A stretch of 64,000 bases of DNA from assembly GCA_943736015.1 (NCBI GenBank), contig OX031064.1, positions 34,647,361 through 34,711,360 of the forward strand, written 5' to 3'. How positions within the stretch are numbered: the stretch's first letter is position 1; every line of letters begins with the position of its first letter. The DNA comes from Tridacna crocea. Lineage: Eukaryota; Mollusca; Bivalvia; Cardiida; Cardiidae. Both the position numbers and the translations under genes were made by a program. The notes below the pieces were generated by a model. The model did no database searches. It was not told where the DNA came from and saw only the letters and a program-made list of their open reading frames with translations. Shown one piece after another: positions 11,030-21,705 of this stretch.

Positions 11030-11226
11030 ACCAAAGGCCAAAACCTTAGACCAAACCATCCTGAAAGCATGTTCAAGTAACAAATCAGATGTATTGCCAA
11101 CGATGGGATATGTCTCTGATAGAATAGAAAACAATGTGGAAATAAGAGATAAAGCTGGGTACAGCTGGGTACCAGCATTTTCTCTTTTTCCCACTATGTT
11201 TTTTAAGACCTTGTGGTTTGGGGTTA
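11030..11226. mobile_element. Decayed family A MITE, left of a B copy
   Basis: Keeps CCAAAACCTTAGACCAAACC, GCTGGGTACCAGCATTTTCT and a right half ending in GGGGTTATTAA, which is also the left TTAA of the adjacent family B copy. GCTGGGTACA is duplicated at its centre. Confidence 0.55.
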
Positions 11227-11455
11227 TTAAAACTTTACTCCATAGATACTCATTTCTACGCATTGCTTGTAGCAGCCTTAGGAAAACATTGTGGCAAAAG
11301 GTGAGATTGCTCGTGATGAGCAATTTCATCTTTTGTCACAATGTTTTCTATGCTATCGAAAGGTGTCATATACACATAAGAAATGGTTTGATCCTTGTTG
11401 TTATTTAGGATCATTTTGAGATACCATAGAAATGCCTTATGGGGTAAAGGGTTAA
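11227..11455 (+). mobile_element. Family B MITE
   Basis: Complete; core GCTCGTGATGAGC. Confidence 0.87.
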
Positions 11456-11954
11456 AACTTTTGATTGTCTGGTGAAAGATTATTGAGATCAGGTTATGTA
11501 CTTACTTAAAAAAAGAAGCCATCTAAAAACTTCATTTTTGCATACTATTTTTGTGTAGCAGAGACAGAGGATATCCGATTCTACAAATGTCTGATACTGA
11601 TCTGAAATAAAACATGAAGAATACATGGTGGACGTCTTGGACTGGGATAGTAAAGGTGAGCCTAAGGCTAATCAGATAATATTCTGAAACTGAGACCAAT
11701 AGAGTTTCCCAGTCCACAACAACAATCATCTATTCTATACATCCTGCTTTTCATTTATATGCCCATAACTTTCACAAAATTCTAAGGTAACAAACAACAA
11801 ACAAGCAATAAAATATGATTTTGCCACAAAGCCACAATGAAATGTGCATCTGTTAGTACAGATGATTCCATAAGATTGTGTTTTACATATCATGCCATTG
11901 AATGTTCTTTATGCGACGTGTAGTACTGGTAGTAAGTGTAAATGCACCTATAAC

Positions 11955-12181
11955 TTAACCCTTTTCCAGACGGCAAATTTTGGACCAGACCAAATTGAAA
12001 GCATTTTGCAGACGACAAATTAACAGTTGCTAAAATGATGATTTTTCTATACAATAGGGAAGAAAATATTGTGGGAAAAGGAGAAAATGCTGGTTACCAG
12101 CATTTTCTCCTTTTCCCACAATGTTTTCAAAAGGCTTCTATTCCTGACCCGTAAAAACAGGGATTGTTTGGGAAAGATTAA
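11955..12181 (-). mobile_element. Family A MITE, inverted, C-like ends
   Basis: The ends are TTAACCCTTTTCCAGACGGC and TTGTTTGGGAAAGATTAA, intermediate between A and C termini, with an A core. A twin with the same ends lies at 62755. Confidence 0.87.
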
Positions 12182-12277
12182 AGAGTTCTACCGATGGAAT
12201 TAAAAGGTATACCTTTCACACTTTACCACACAACAACTTTTTTACTCATCTGTAATCAAAGCATTTGTAAAAGAGAG

Positions 12278-12505
12278 CTAAACCTTTACTCCATAAATAC
12301 TCATTTCTATGCATTGCTTGTAGGAGCGTTTGGAAAACGTTGTGGCAAAAGGTGAACTTGCTTGTGACGAGCAATTTCACCTTTTGTCACAATGTTTTCT
12401 ATGCTATCAAAAGGTGTCTTATACACGTAAGAAACAAGTTTCATCCTTGCTGTTATTTAGGTCAATTAGAGAATCCCTAGAAATGCCTTATGGGGTAAGG
12501 GTTAA
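12278..12505 (+). mobile_element. Family B MITE
   Basis: Left end mutated to CTAA; right end TTATGGGGTAAGGGTTAA intact. Confidence 0.85.
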
Positions 12506-12713
12506 CATGTTCCAAGTAATGAAACTGGTAACTGAAAGGACAGAAAACAATTTGGAAATACATGCAACCCTTCAATTAAAATAAATATAAGCAACCCTTC
12601 AATATAGTATCAGCATTTTTGAGACTTGAGTGACAAAATTTTTGAGACAGAATTGGTGTTATGGATCCACAATCATGATATGACTTGTTTGGTCAAAAGG
12701 ATCACAGAGAAGC

Positions 12714-12960
12714 ATTAATCCTTCATCAAACGATCTGTGGTTTTCATGACTCTGGGGAAAAAAGTCTTTGAAGACCTTGTAGTTAAAGAAGAATTGCTTG
12801 TTACAATTAATTTCTCCATTACCACAACATTTTTTACACTATCAAGGAACTTTAACTCATTGGTATCATTTTTTGAATTTGTCATCTAAAGACGCTTTCA
12901 ACTTGGATATGTGCAAATCTTGTCACTTGAGACAGTGTTTCTTTTGCCAGAACGACACAT
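12714..12960 (+). mobile_element. Decayed C-type MITE
   Basis: Begins TTAATCCTTCATCAAACGAT; palindrome reduced to GAATTGCTTGTTACAATTAA. Right end lost. Confidence 0.45.
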
Positions 12961-13343
12961 TTATGACAAACTATGCCTTGAAAAAAATGTTCCTCAGACA
13001 TTTTTATTTAGAAAACCCAGTCTTAGTGGAATTATTTTCTTGGACCAAAGTAAAAAGAATCAAAGTACTGACAGTACTGAAAAAACAGCCAGAAGACGAT
13101 TAATTATTAAGTGACAGATTTCAAGCGATAATGTATTCAGGAAAGAGGAGACAACTTAAAAAGGAGGCACCCTTGTATTCTGGAAAATAACAGAGCGTCT
13201 TTCTGATTATTCATGCTAGAAATTTCAAACTGCTCTTGTATTTTTTTTTATAAAACTCATTTGCGATCTAATACAAATATGATCTGGATGATTTAGCACG
13301 GCTCCCTTTTTCCTTAAACAGTTCAAACCTAAAGCAAGGCTAG

Positions 13344-13410
13344 GGATGGCTCGATAGCTTAGTTGGTAGAGCATTTCTATGCAGCACTGGGTCTCAGTGT
13401 GAGATTAAGT
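13344..13410 (+). repeat. tRNA-derived SINE head fragment
   Basis: GATAGCTTAGTTGGTAGAGC is a good A box of an RNA polymerase III promoter in tRNA context, but no B box follows and the sequence breaks into a half MITE. A SINE fragment, not a functional tRNA. Confidence 0.5.
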
Positions 13411-13555
13411 CTAGCAACCAGCATTTTCTCCTTTTCCCACAATGTTTTCTACCCTTCCCAAAGCAAATTTCAAATCTAGAGTCACCTAAACTTTGTCATC
13501 TGCAAATGCTTCCAATTCGGACCAGTCTAAACTTATGTTGTTTGGTAAATAGTTT
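13411..13555 (+). mobile_element. Right half of a family A MITE
   Basis: Starts exactly near the palindrome centre (AACCAGCATTTTCTCC) and runs to TTGTTTGGTAAATAGTTTTA. The left half is missing, replaced by the SINE fragment, so a break at the hairpin centre is likely. Confidence 0.75.
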
Positions 13556-13584
13556 TAGAGTTTAAACTTTCTAAACATGTCTAC

Positions 13585-13794
13585 CTTGTGTAATGGATAG
13601 TAAATGTCGTTCTGTAGCTGTACCATTTTCACTGACTGTAAATCCACAATCACATGGATGTAGGGTCTTGTCAAACATGTAACCATACTTGTCCTTATCA
13701 AACACTTGAAAACCTGGTCTATCTTCAGGAAATCCTATGTCACCTTCACTGAACTGTCTCAGAATCTGCTCTTGATCTTCTTGAAGTTCCATTT
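13585..13794 (-). CDS. Largest exon of the SLF2-like gene
   Basis: Two hundred and ten bases between a TGCAACAG acceptor and GTAGAC donor. It reads MELQEDQEQILRQFSEGDIG, then PEDRPGFQVFDKDKYGYMF and LHPCDCGFTVSENG. The ATG near its start is probably internal because the upstream exon joins in phase (E-E-MELQ). The PGFQVF block with downstream CDCGF is the most conserved-looking segment of the gene. Confidence 0.78.
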
Positions 13795-13895
13795 CTGTTG
13801 CATGAATAATAATGGAAAAAGAGGTTTGTGTATGAAGGCGTTTCCTTCTGCAACAAATTTCTTGTGAAAAATAGGTTATACAGATAACCGAAAGT

Positions 13896-14123
13896 TTAAC
13901 CCTTTCCCAAACAAGCCCCGATTTTTACGTGTCTGCAGTAAAAGTCTTTTGAAAACACTGTGGGAAAAGGAGAAATTGCTCGTAACAAGCAATTTCTCCG
14001 TTTCCCACACTGTTTTCTACCCTTTTTGAGAACTTTCTGCCATTTTCTCCAAATCTAAAATTGTTGTCAGCAAACTCTTTTTGTTTGGAAGAGTCCAAAA
14101 TTTGTCGTTTGGGAAAGGGCTGA
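13896..14123 (+). mobile_element. Family C MITE
   Basis: Complete except that the right TTAA has become CTGA. Core GCTCGTAACAAGC. Confidence 0.85.
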
Positions 14124-14139
14124 TCCAAGAATACTGTAC

Positions 14140-14359
14140 TTCAACTCTTTACCAAACAACAATATTTTAGGTCTGTACAAATTGAAAGCATTTGCTGATG
14201 ACAAAATGAAAGTGACTGAAATTTTGAAATTTGTTTTGTGAAGAGTAGAAAACATTGTGGGAAAAGGAGAAAATGCTGGTTACCAGCATTTTCTCCTTTT
14301 CCCGCAATGTTTTCTGAAGGCTTCTTTCTCAGGGTCCTCAAAGGTAGGGATTGTGTTTT
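14140..14359 (-). mobile_element. Family A MITE, inverted, right end lost
   Basis: Left end TCAACTCTTTACC; right side runs into GTGTTTTTAAAAAACAAC. Confidence 0.8.
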
Positions 14360-14367
14360 TAAAAAAC

Positions 14368-14480
14368 AACTTTTTAAAAACATTGTTGAAAAAGTAGAAA
14401 ATGCTGATAACCCACATTCTCCTTCTCCCATAACTTTTTCTACCCTTTTTCAGACAAATTTCTCGATTCTATAGAAAATT
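14368..14480 (+). mobile_element. Partial family A MITE
   Basis: Arms AAAACATTGTTGAAAAAGTA and CCCATAACTTTTTCTACCC around a decayed GATAACC centre; joined directly to the previous truncated copy. Confidence 0.5.
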
Positions 14481-14767
14481 GCGGTGGCATCTTCAAACAC
14501 TCTCATGGGCTAGTGTTAGTACTAGTGTATAGAGTTATAGAAGTATACACAAATGAAAGCCTTGGGGCAAAAAAGAAAGAGTTAATCAAAAGCAATTTCT
14601 CCTCTAGCCACAATGTTTTCACAAGATGTCTGCATCAAGACTTTCAAAAGTCTTCCATGGAAAAGAATGATTTGGGCACTAGAATGGGGAACAAATAAAT
14701 AGGCCATTTTTATTTGGTAAGAGTAGGATCGTAAGTGTCGCAATACAATGCTTACATCCCTATTTAC

Positions 14768-14822
14768 CTTCTATTGGTGTTTCTTCCTCTTTGTTAAGAA
14801 TATTGACAAATCCGCCATCTGT
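14768..14822 (-). CDS. Exon of the SLF2-like gene
   Basis: Fifty-five bases between ATTTTCAG and GTAAAT encode TDGGFVNILNKEEETPIE plus one base, phase 0 in and 1 out. Confidence 0.68.
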
Positions 14823-15134
14823 CTGAAAATGGGAAAATGACAATAAGATCTAGTTTGGCTCTCGTAAGCATAGATAAAAGTAACACATGCGAGTGCCAAA
14901 CATCTACTGTGATTGCTTTTGTAAGAAAAATTTTCAAACCCTCTGCTGTGATTGGTTTTCCAGTGAGAACTGACTTTGTTGAAAAATGTATTGAAGACAG
15001 ACACAGCTCTCTTCATTAAAGATAAGAAAACTGAAAAACACTTGACATTATTTTAGTTTGTTTCTCTGACTGCTCTAACATTTTCTTGCTTAGTATTCTG
15101 TAGAAGTGCTGAGAAGCTAACCAGTGAGATGTGT

Positions 15135-15361
15135 TTAACACTTTACTACATAGATATTCATTTCTACACAGCTTGTAGGAGCCTTTGGAAAACATTGTGG
15201 CAAAAGGTGAAATTGCTCGTGACGAGCAATTTCACCTTTTGGAACAATGTTTTCTATACTATCAAAAGGTGTCTTATACACATAAGAAATGGCTTGATCT
15301 TTGCTGTTAATTAGGGTCAATTAGAGATACCATAGAAATGCCTTATGGGGTAAAGGGTTAA
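15135..15361 (+). mobile_element. Family B MITE
   Basis: TTAA both ends; the core GCTCGTGACGAGC palindrome is perfect. Confidence 0.88.
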
Positions 15362-15430
15362 GACTTTCTATATTTACAACAACATGTACTTGGTAGATAA
15401 ATACTAAAATTGATCAAGATATAAACATAC

Positions 15431-15475
15431 CTTTAGTTCTGTTCTTAGATCATTGTAGTCTTTCACATGCATTGC
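15431..15475 (-). CDS. Microexon of the SLF2-like gene
   Basis: Forty-five bases between TTTTTTAG and GTATGT encode AMHVKDYNDLRTELK, phase 0 both ends, a predicted helix continuing that of the exon at 16479. Confidence 0.65.
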
Positions 15476-15886
15476 CTAAAAAATTGACATGAAAGTTTTG
15501 ATAAGTAATTTGATGCAACATTTTCCACTTCGTTCTGATAATTTTCACAGTGTATACCCATACATTTTGTTTGAAAAGATTTATATTTTCCAATTTAATC
15601 ACATTTTTAAATGACCCTGCTGAAATAGGCTTTAGAAAACATTGTGGGAAGGGGTTAAAAAGATTGATTCCATGCTCAAGTAAGTTCAAGTTAACTTAAA
15701 TTCTCATTCAAACTTAAAAATGGAATGAAAATCTGAAATATAGACGTTGATTTAACAGAGACAAAGAAAAGCTCTACAGTTCAAATATTACTCTTAAAAG
15801 TCTATCAAATTACATTTTTGTAAAGTGCATGCTCAGCTGAGTTAAGCAAGAAAAAAAGCTTATATGTACTGACCCTAACCTCAGAT

Positions 15887-16113
15887 TTAACTCTTCATTG
15901 AATGAGAAAATTTTAGGCTTGTCCAAACTGAAAGCATATGCAGGCTACATCATAAATGCGATTGAAAACTTGAAACTTGACTTTTGACAAAAAGAAAACA
16001 TCGTGGGAAAGGAAGAAAATGTTGGTCTTCAGAATTTTTTCCTTTTCCCACAATGTTTTCAGAAGGCTTCCTCCTCTGGGTCCAAAAAAAAGGAATGTTT
16101 GGTACAGGGTTAA
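15887..16113 (-). mobile_element. Family A MITE, inverted, diverged
   Basis: Ends intact; palindrome centre mutated (GTTGGTCTTCAGAATTTTTT). Confidence 0.82.
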
Positions 16114-16226
16114 ACAGTTGGTTATGCCCAGACATTCTGACTGAATCAACACTTGAATTGCAAATTTTTTTTTTTTTTTTTTCACACACTGAAAATTTTC
16201 ATTTTAACTATTCAGCACTCCAAGGG

Positions 16227-16459
16227 TTAACCATACAATCCAGACTTTAATCGATAATCAGGAATACAACTTTTGAAAACATTGTGGAAAAAAGGAGAAG
16301 ATACCAGTAACTAGCATTTTCTCCTTTCCACCCAATGTTTTCTACCCTTCCGAAAAAAAAAAAAAGGAATTACAATTTTTGAGTCGCTTACATTTTATCA
16401 CCTGCAAATGCTGTCAAATTGGACAAATTTAAAAATTTGGCCTTTGGTAAAACTTTTAA
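16227..16459 (+). mobile_element. Family A MITE
   Basis: TTAA both ends; an A-run interrupts the right arm. Confidence 0.83.
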
Positions 16460-16478
16460 GACAAACCTATACATGTAC

Positions 16479-16583
16479 CTTTTCAGTCTGTTCTTGGAGG
16501 AGGTTATCTAAACATAGTCTAGATTTAACAGCTCTCTTTAGATTGTCAGTGTTCTGCGGTGTGGCGGGACTATTGCATAGGGA
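16479..16583 (-). CDS. Exon of the SLF2-like gene
   Basis: One hundred and five bases between TTTTCAG and GTACAT, phase 0 both ends. The peptide starts SLCNSPATPQNTDNLKRAV and continues with a charged helix ending LLQEQTEK, a possible coiled coil. Confidence 0.7.
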
Positions 16584-17217
16584 CTGAAAAAATATAAATA
16601 ATTAGTTAAGCTACATTTGTTTTGCCTTCTGCTAATGCTTTCAACTTGGACCGAAGTCTGAAATTTTTTGGTAAAAGAGTTTACACAAGTTTCAAAAATA
16701 TATGCACATAGAACTAAAAATCTTTATTTTTCTGGAAAGAAAATCCTTATAAAAAGAGAATATTTATTTTTGTGGGTGAATAATCAAAATTTATTTAGTG
16801 GTGTGAAAATCATTGGTAATATTTTCACATGTGGAACAGCCACGAATGAAAATATCACTAATGATGTTCACAAGATGAAATTAAATTTTGATATTTCACT
16901 AAAAAAAAAATTCATGATTTTAGCCCCTTATAATCCACCTTTATTTCCAGAAAATTTGCCAAAAACTATGAAATAAAAGTGTCCTATTTCTAGAATAAAA
17001 TGAACTGTGTATTATTCATGAATACCTCGATAAACAGTGAGGTAGGAAGCAAAAATTGCTCACTTCAAGTAATTTTGTTATAAAGAATCTATAGGGAAAT
17101 ATTATGATGCAACGAATAATTGATTGTTATGAGCAATAGATTTATTTCTTTTTGCCACATAATTTTGTCTACTGTAGACTGCTACAAGACCTAAGTCATT
17201 TGCAAGAAGTGCCAGTA

Positions 17218-17441
17218 AACCCAACGCTTTATCAGATGATAAAATTTTGGATTTCTCCATTTTGAAAACATCTTCAGACAATAATACATGTATACAAGTG
17301 GTTACAGTGATGAGATTTGTATTTGAAATAGTACAAAACAGTGTAGGATTAGGAGACAAAGCTGGTAACCAACATGTCCTCCTTTTCCCACATGCTTTTC
17401 AAAGGGATGTAAAAAGTAGGGTTGGTAAGGCAAAGAGTTCA
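17218..17441 (-). mobile_element. Diverged family A MITE, inverted
   Basis: Core AGCTGGTAACCAACATGTCC; ends only loosely conserved (AACGCTTTATCAGATGATAA, GGCAAAGAGTTCAA). Confidence 0.6.
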
Positions 17442-17499
17442 ATGCAAAATCATCTTTTTGTAAAATCAAAAACATGGATACATATAATAAAAATCTTAC

Positions 17500-17560
17500 A
17501 TCAGTACTTGAGTTCAAGTTAAAACTATGGTCTACACTAGGCTCTGGAGATGGTCTGTTC
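17500..17560 (-). CDS. Exon of the SLF2-like gene
   Basis: Sixty-one bases between TTACACAG and GTAAGA read NRPSPEPSVDHSFNLNSSTD, a low-complexity linker. Its entry phase matches the acidic exon at 19076 directly. Confidence 0.6.
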
Positions 17561-17614
17561 CTGTGTAAAAATAGATGGCAATATTTATTTACCCTTTACC
17601 AAATTGTCCTATAT

Positions 17615-18102
17615 GGCCTGCAATAAGCGAATCGGACATTCAGACAAATGCATAAAGTGTCAACTCGGATCAGCCTGGGCAGTCCACATGGGCTAATCCG
17701 AAACAAGACTTTCCGTTATTTAGCAATTTTCAGTTTCGCGCAAGTCTACTGTAGCACAAAATCTAATGTTGTCTTAACCCATTACCACACAATAATTCCT
17801 ACTTTTGACGCCCCTGAGAAAGAAGCCTTTAGAAAACTTTGTGGGAAAAGGAGAAAATGCTGGTAACCAGCATTTTCTCCTTTTCCCACAATCTTTTCTA
17901 CCCTTCACAAAACAAATTTCAAATTTTCAGTCACTTTTATTTTGTTGTCTGCAAATGCTTTCGACTTGGACAGGCCTAAAATATTGGTAGTTTGGTAATG
18001 AGTTAAACTGCTGTCTGGGATTAGCCTGTGCAGACAGTGCAGGCTGATATGAGATGACACTTCATGCAAATATCTAAATGCTCTTTTTGCATGTTGCAGG
18101 CC
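17615..18102. mobile_element. Family E element split by a family A MITE
   Basis: GGCCTGCAA at the left and TTGCAGGCC at the right bound two E half-hairpins (GATCAGCCTGGGCAGTCC and GATTAGCCTGTGCAGACAG). Between them a complete family A MITE has landed in a TTAA. Confidence 0.8.
17774..18006 (+). mobile_element. Family A MITE nested in family E
   Basis: Complete copy with TTAA both ends. Removing it and one TTAA restores a contiguous E element, so A transposed after E. Confidence 0.9.
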
Positions 18103-18189
18103 GTATATAACAACCCTGTGAGAGACAGTAATTGAAAGCATTATGGAAAATGAAGAAAATACCGGTAGCCAGCATCTTTTCCTTATGCT

Positions 18190-18417
18190 CTAACCCTTTC
18201 CCAAACAATCCCTGGTTTTTACGACCCAGAGGTAAAAGCCTTTTGAAAACATTGTGGGAAAAGGAGAAAATGCTGGTAACCAGCATTTTCTCCTTTTCCC
18301 ACAATGTTTTCTACCCAACAGGAAACAAATATCAGTGTTTGAATCACGTTTATTTTGTCGTCTGCAAGTGCTTTCGATTTGGACAATCTAAAATTTTGTT
18401 GTTTGGTAATGAGTTAA
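18190..18417 (+). mobile_element. Family A MITE
   Basis: C-like left end (CTAACCCTTTCCCAAACAAT), A-type right end with TTAA; perfect palindrome. Confidence 0.88.
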
Positions 18418-18550
18418 ATAAATTTCCTGCATGTCTAAGGACCCTTCTACTTCATGATTTGTTGGTTGTAAAACGGAATGGATTTTATAGATCCATAACT
18501 ATCTGATTACTTACTTCATACATTACTTCATAAAAATGCATGAAACCTAC

Positions 18551-18625
18551 CTTTTGCAAAGCATGGCTCAACTTTGTAGCCTGGTGAAGAAGTTCTTCAC
18601 GAGAATTATACAATATTTGTTTATA
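18551..18625 (-). CDS. Possible skipped or false exon between acidic exon and linker exon
   Basis: Seventy-five bases between TATATAG and GTAGGT are open as YKQILYNSREELLHQATKLS plus HALQK, a convincing-looking helix. But the open frame does not match the phases of its neighbours, and in the frame they impose it has a stop. It may be a different gene model, a poison exon, or chance. Confidence 0.25.
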
Positions 18626-18784
18626 CTATATAGCATCAAATAATCCAAGATAAAAAGCATGCAACAAAGAGATAGAGAAAACTTAATTAAAAACTACTTC
18701 CATAACATAAAAATCTGTATTTGTCTGCAGATATGACAACTTTAGAAATATTGTATATTGAAAATGGTGCATGACTAAGATGTG

Positions 18785-19014
18785 TTAACCCATTACCACA
18801 CAAAGCCGACTCTTAATGACCCTATGAAAGAAGCCTTTTGAAAAAAATTGTGGGAAAAGGAGAAAATGCTGGAAAACAGCATTTTCTCCTTTTCCCATGA
18901 TGTTTTCTACCCTATCAAAGAAAAATTGCACAATTTGAGCTACACTAATATTGTCGACTGCAAATGTTTTCAATTTGAACAAGGCTAAAATTTTGTGGTC
19001 TGGTAAAGGGTTAA
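18785..19014 (+). mobile_element. Family A MITE
   Basis: TTAA both ends; centre changed to GCTGGAAAACAGC, still palindromic outside. Confidence 0.88.
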
Positions 19015-19075
19015 AACTATATACTTCTTCGTGGAAAACAAGAATAATAACTCCCACGAAATTATATGTACTTAC

Positions 19076-19175
19076 GCAACTTCCTCAAGTGACTTCAAAA
19101 AGGCTGGAGCAGTGTGAAGTAAGTCGTCATCATCCTCTTCATCGTCATCATCATCAGTGTAGTTCAGGAATGATG
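19076..19175 (-). CDS. Acidic exon of the SLF2-like gene
   Basis: One hundred bases between TTTTTCAG and GTAAGT read ASFLNYTDDDDDEEDDDDLL and then HTAPAFLKSLEEVA. The run of about a dozen acidic residues is typical of disordered protein-binding stretches in nuclear proteins. This is the most upstream exon I can place with fair confidence. Confidence 0.65.
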
Positions 19176-19230
19176 CTGAAAAAGTGTTACTTCATATATA
19201 GAGATATAGTATAACAGTTGGTTTATATGC

Positions 19231-19445
19231 TTGAACCCTTTCCCAAACAAACTTGTTTTTTACATGCCTGCAGAACAACTCTTATGAAAATTTTTATGGG
19301 AAAAGGAGAAATTGCTTGTAACAAACAATTTCTCCTTTTCTCACAATGTTTTCTACCCCAATGAAGAACCATCTGCCATTTCTATCAAATTCAACTTTGT
19401 CGTCTGCAAACTCTTTCAGGCTGGAAGAGCCTAAAATTTGTCATT
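19231..19445 (+). mobile_element. Family C MITE, right end missing
   Basis: Left TTGAACCCTTTCCCAAACAA, core GCTTGTAACAAACAA; ends at AAAATTTGTCATTG without the terminal TTAA. Confidence 0.78.
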
Positions 19446-19829
19446 GCTTATTCATTTATCATCAATACAGGAATACTACATCTAAATAAGAAAACAGCTC
19501 CAGAATGAGCAATCTTACTCTCTGATAACATAATATTGAAAGTGCAAAGAATTTTGTACTGTCTGTACCAAGTCATAGCACTAATGAGATCCAATGTTAT
19601 AACCTGACTTTCTCAAAGACCTAATTCGAATATACATAAACAATAACAAAGCTTGTCGCGATCAATGGCGTCCATGTAATCAATAGGCTTCTCCATGCAT
19701 TTTGGCACACATATATCATAGCAAACAACACAGTACTTAACTGAAATGTTTGGGTTTTCTGTGATCCTATATATGTGTACTGTGATAGGTTATCTGATAT
19801 ATTTTCGAGCTACAAATGGTGAAAATTAC

Positions 19830-19909
19830 CTATTTTTGGGCACAAATGGGGCTTCAAGCTCTGGCTGCATGAAGAATGCAGTCTGATCTTCTATCTCTAC
19901 ACTGTCTGC
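19830..19909 (-). CDS. Low-confidence upstream exon of the minus-strand gene
   Basis: An open acidic segment KADSVEIEDQTAFFMQPELE lies between TTAG and GTAATT. Its exit phase does not fit the acidic exon, and part of it overlaps a decayed copy of the family F palindrome (GCAGTCTGATCTT), so it may be repeat-derived. Confidence 0.2.
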
Positions 19910-20714
19910 TTTGCTAAGACACCCTGGACCAGAGGGAACATGAAATTAAATGAACTTGGTCCTTTTGATTTATTCTATGCTCTAATAGTTACAAAGAATG
20001 ATATATATACACATGTACATACTTGGACTTTCTGAGATTTTTCGGGCTATCGGATCACTCGTCTCCATACTGACTTCAGTGTATTAAACCCAGATTTTGC
20101 ATCAGTCATCAAACTAGAACTGCTTCTGTGTACATCACCTGTATCATGATAAGTTGATATTTTATCTGCTTATGTATGATTTTAACCATTTACCAAACAA
20201 TCATCAGGGCACAGGAAGTTGACATTCTGTAATAAAAATATAATTATCATAAAATATGTAAAAAAAAAAAATACTCCCCTATATATAAAGAAACACATAT
20301 TTTTTTGCATATTTTATCAATTTCTTTTTTCATTATACTCTTAGAATGTCAAATTCCTGTGATCAGGGTTACGGTTTGTCCTATTAATAAGCATTGGTAT
20401 AAGCCATATTTCGTTCTAAAATTCTTCAAGTTCATTACAAAAAATAAAGCAATTATGAAATATTCACCAGATGTTGAAGGGTAAATAGGCACATGTCTAT
20501 GACATCCATTTGATCTTTGGATGGCAAAAGAATGATTTCCCACAACACATTTCTCCCCTTGTCAACTCCCACCAAGTTGTTTAACCATAATTTTTTACTC
20601 AATTTTCTATTCTATTTGTTTCACCCCTGAACCATTTCCCAGCTAGTTTTGCCGCCCCCATAACCATTTTTCCTCTGATTGTTTATATGTATATTCTACA
20701 AAATATGACACCTT

Positions 20715-20715
20715 A

Positions 20716-20746
<31 letters not shown>
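20715..20746 (+). repeat. (GA)n(CAGA)n microsatellite
   Basis: GAGAGAGAGA followed by GACAGACAGACAG. Confidence 0.85.
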
Positions 20747-20765
20747 GCACTTTTGAGACTAATAC

Positions 20766-20994
20766 TTAACCCCTTACCACTCAATCCCTACTTTTGACGA
20801 CTCCGAGAAAGAAGCCTGTAGAAAACATTGTGGGAAAAGGAGAAAATTCTGGTAACCAGCATTTTCTCCTTTTCCCACAATGTTTTCTACTCTCCACAAG
20901 ACAAATTTCAAAGTTCTAGTCACTTTTATTTTGTCCTGTGCAAATACTTTCGATTTGGACAAACCTAAAATTTTGTTGATTGGTAATGACTTAA
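20766..20994 (+). mobile_element. Family A MITE
   Basis: TTAA both ends, near-perfect palindrome. Confidence 0.9.
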
Positions 20995-21507
20995 ATGACA
21001 ATAAAAAACCATGATTATGACAGAGATCTAGCGACGTTCAACATTAAGAAAGAAAAAAAAAGAAAAAATAACAAGGAGGAGGAAAGTGTATCTGTTTACT
21101 GATGTTGTCAGGGTTTTAAATAATTCAACATTGGATTTTTTCATGAACATTGGCGAGTTCTGATTGGCTGATTTTTTTCCATAGCTCAAAAAAAATCAGC
21201 AGTGCTGGAACTACTTTTGCGGTCAATGTAAAGTACACAAACATGTATATGAGATTTTATTATGGTTTTCTTTATGATTTTTGATCTTTATCGAGTCCAA
21301 AGTTCAAATTGTGAGGTGAAATTATTTTCTCTAAATATTGAAAAAAATATCCAACAGTAAATTCGAAGAGAGAGCTACTCTGCTCTATGCAAAATTAATC
21401 ATTTATAATTATCAATCCTATAGACTTTTTTTTGATAATTAAAAAAAAGCACGATGTTGCAATACTTGGGTTTGAAAATATTGGCTGACAATTTAATTTG
21501 AGTGTAG

Positions 21508-21602
21508 GACAAAAGCCCTCTAGGATAAAACCCCCATGGACAGAAGCCCCCTAGGACAAAACCCCCATAAGATAAAAGCCCCCTAGGACAAAACCCCCAT
21601 CC
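21508..21602 (+). repeat. ~32-bp tandem repeat with inverted copy
   Basis: AGGACAAAAGCCCTCTAGGA type units (AAACCCCCAT, AGCCCCCTAGGAC) repeat about three times. The complementary CCTGGGGGTTTTTGTCCATG and GGTTTTTATCC occur at 21652-21690, forming an inverted pair. Confidence 0.7.
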
Positions 21603-21705
21603 CTATATAAACAGCATAAAAACAACATATATTTTTCATAGTATCCATATGTCCTGGGGGTTTTTGTCCATGGGGTTTTTATCCTGGGGGAGGGTCCTAG
21701 TCGTG

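Larger units (their letters stand above)
2710..19175 (-). other. Minus-strand multi-exon gene, tentative SLF2/FAM178 (CANIN-domain) relative
   Basis: Fourteen segments are bounded by AG/GT splice signals on the minus strand and join with compatible phases from the acidic exon at 19175 to the stop at 2710, giving about 490 residues. The order is an Asp/Glu-rich stretch, a Ser/Pro-rich linker, predicted helices rich in Leu and Lys, a conserved-looking block with GFPEDRPGFQVFDKDKYGY, then leucine-rich helical repeats including ISSHHHDMTHICKLLPEGHR. The layout (acidic N-terminal part, PG.x.F block, then HEAT-like helices with a HHH..LLP pattern) recalls the FAM178/SLF2 family, which helps recruit SMC5-SMC6 to damaged DNA in vertebrates. 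That identity comes from remembered family patterns and is not secure. The 5' end was not found; it probably lies between 19.2 and 24 kb. Almost every intron carries TTAA MITEs. The open phase-compatible chain is strong evidence for a real gene; function is inference. Confidence 0.7.

Noticed and set aside
13344-13410. Functional tRNA gene
   Set aside because: A box only; no B box, no acceptor stem and the sequence is cut by a half MITE.
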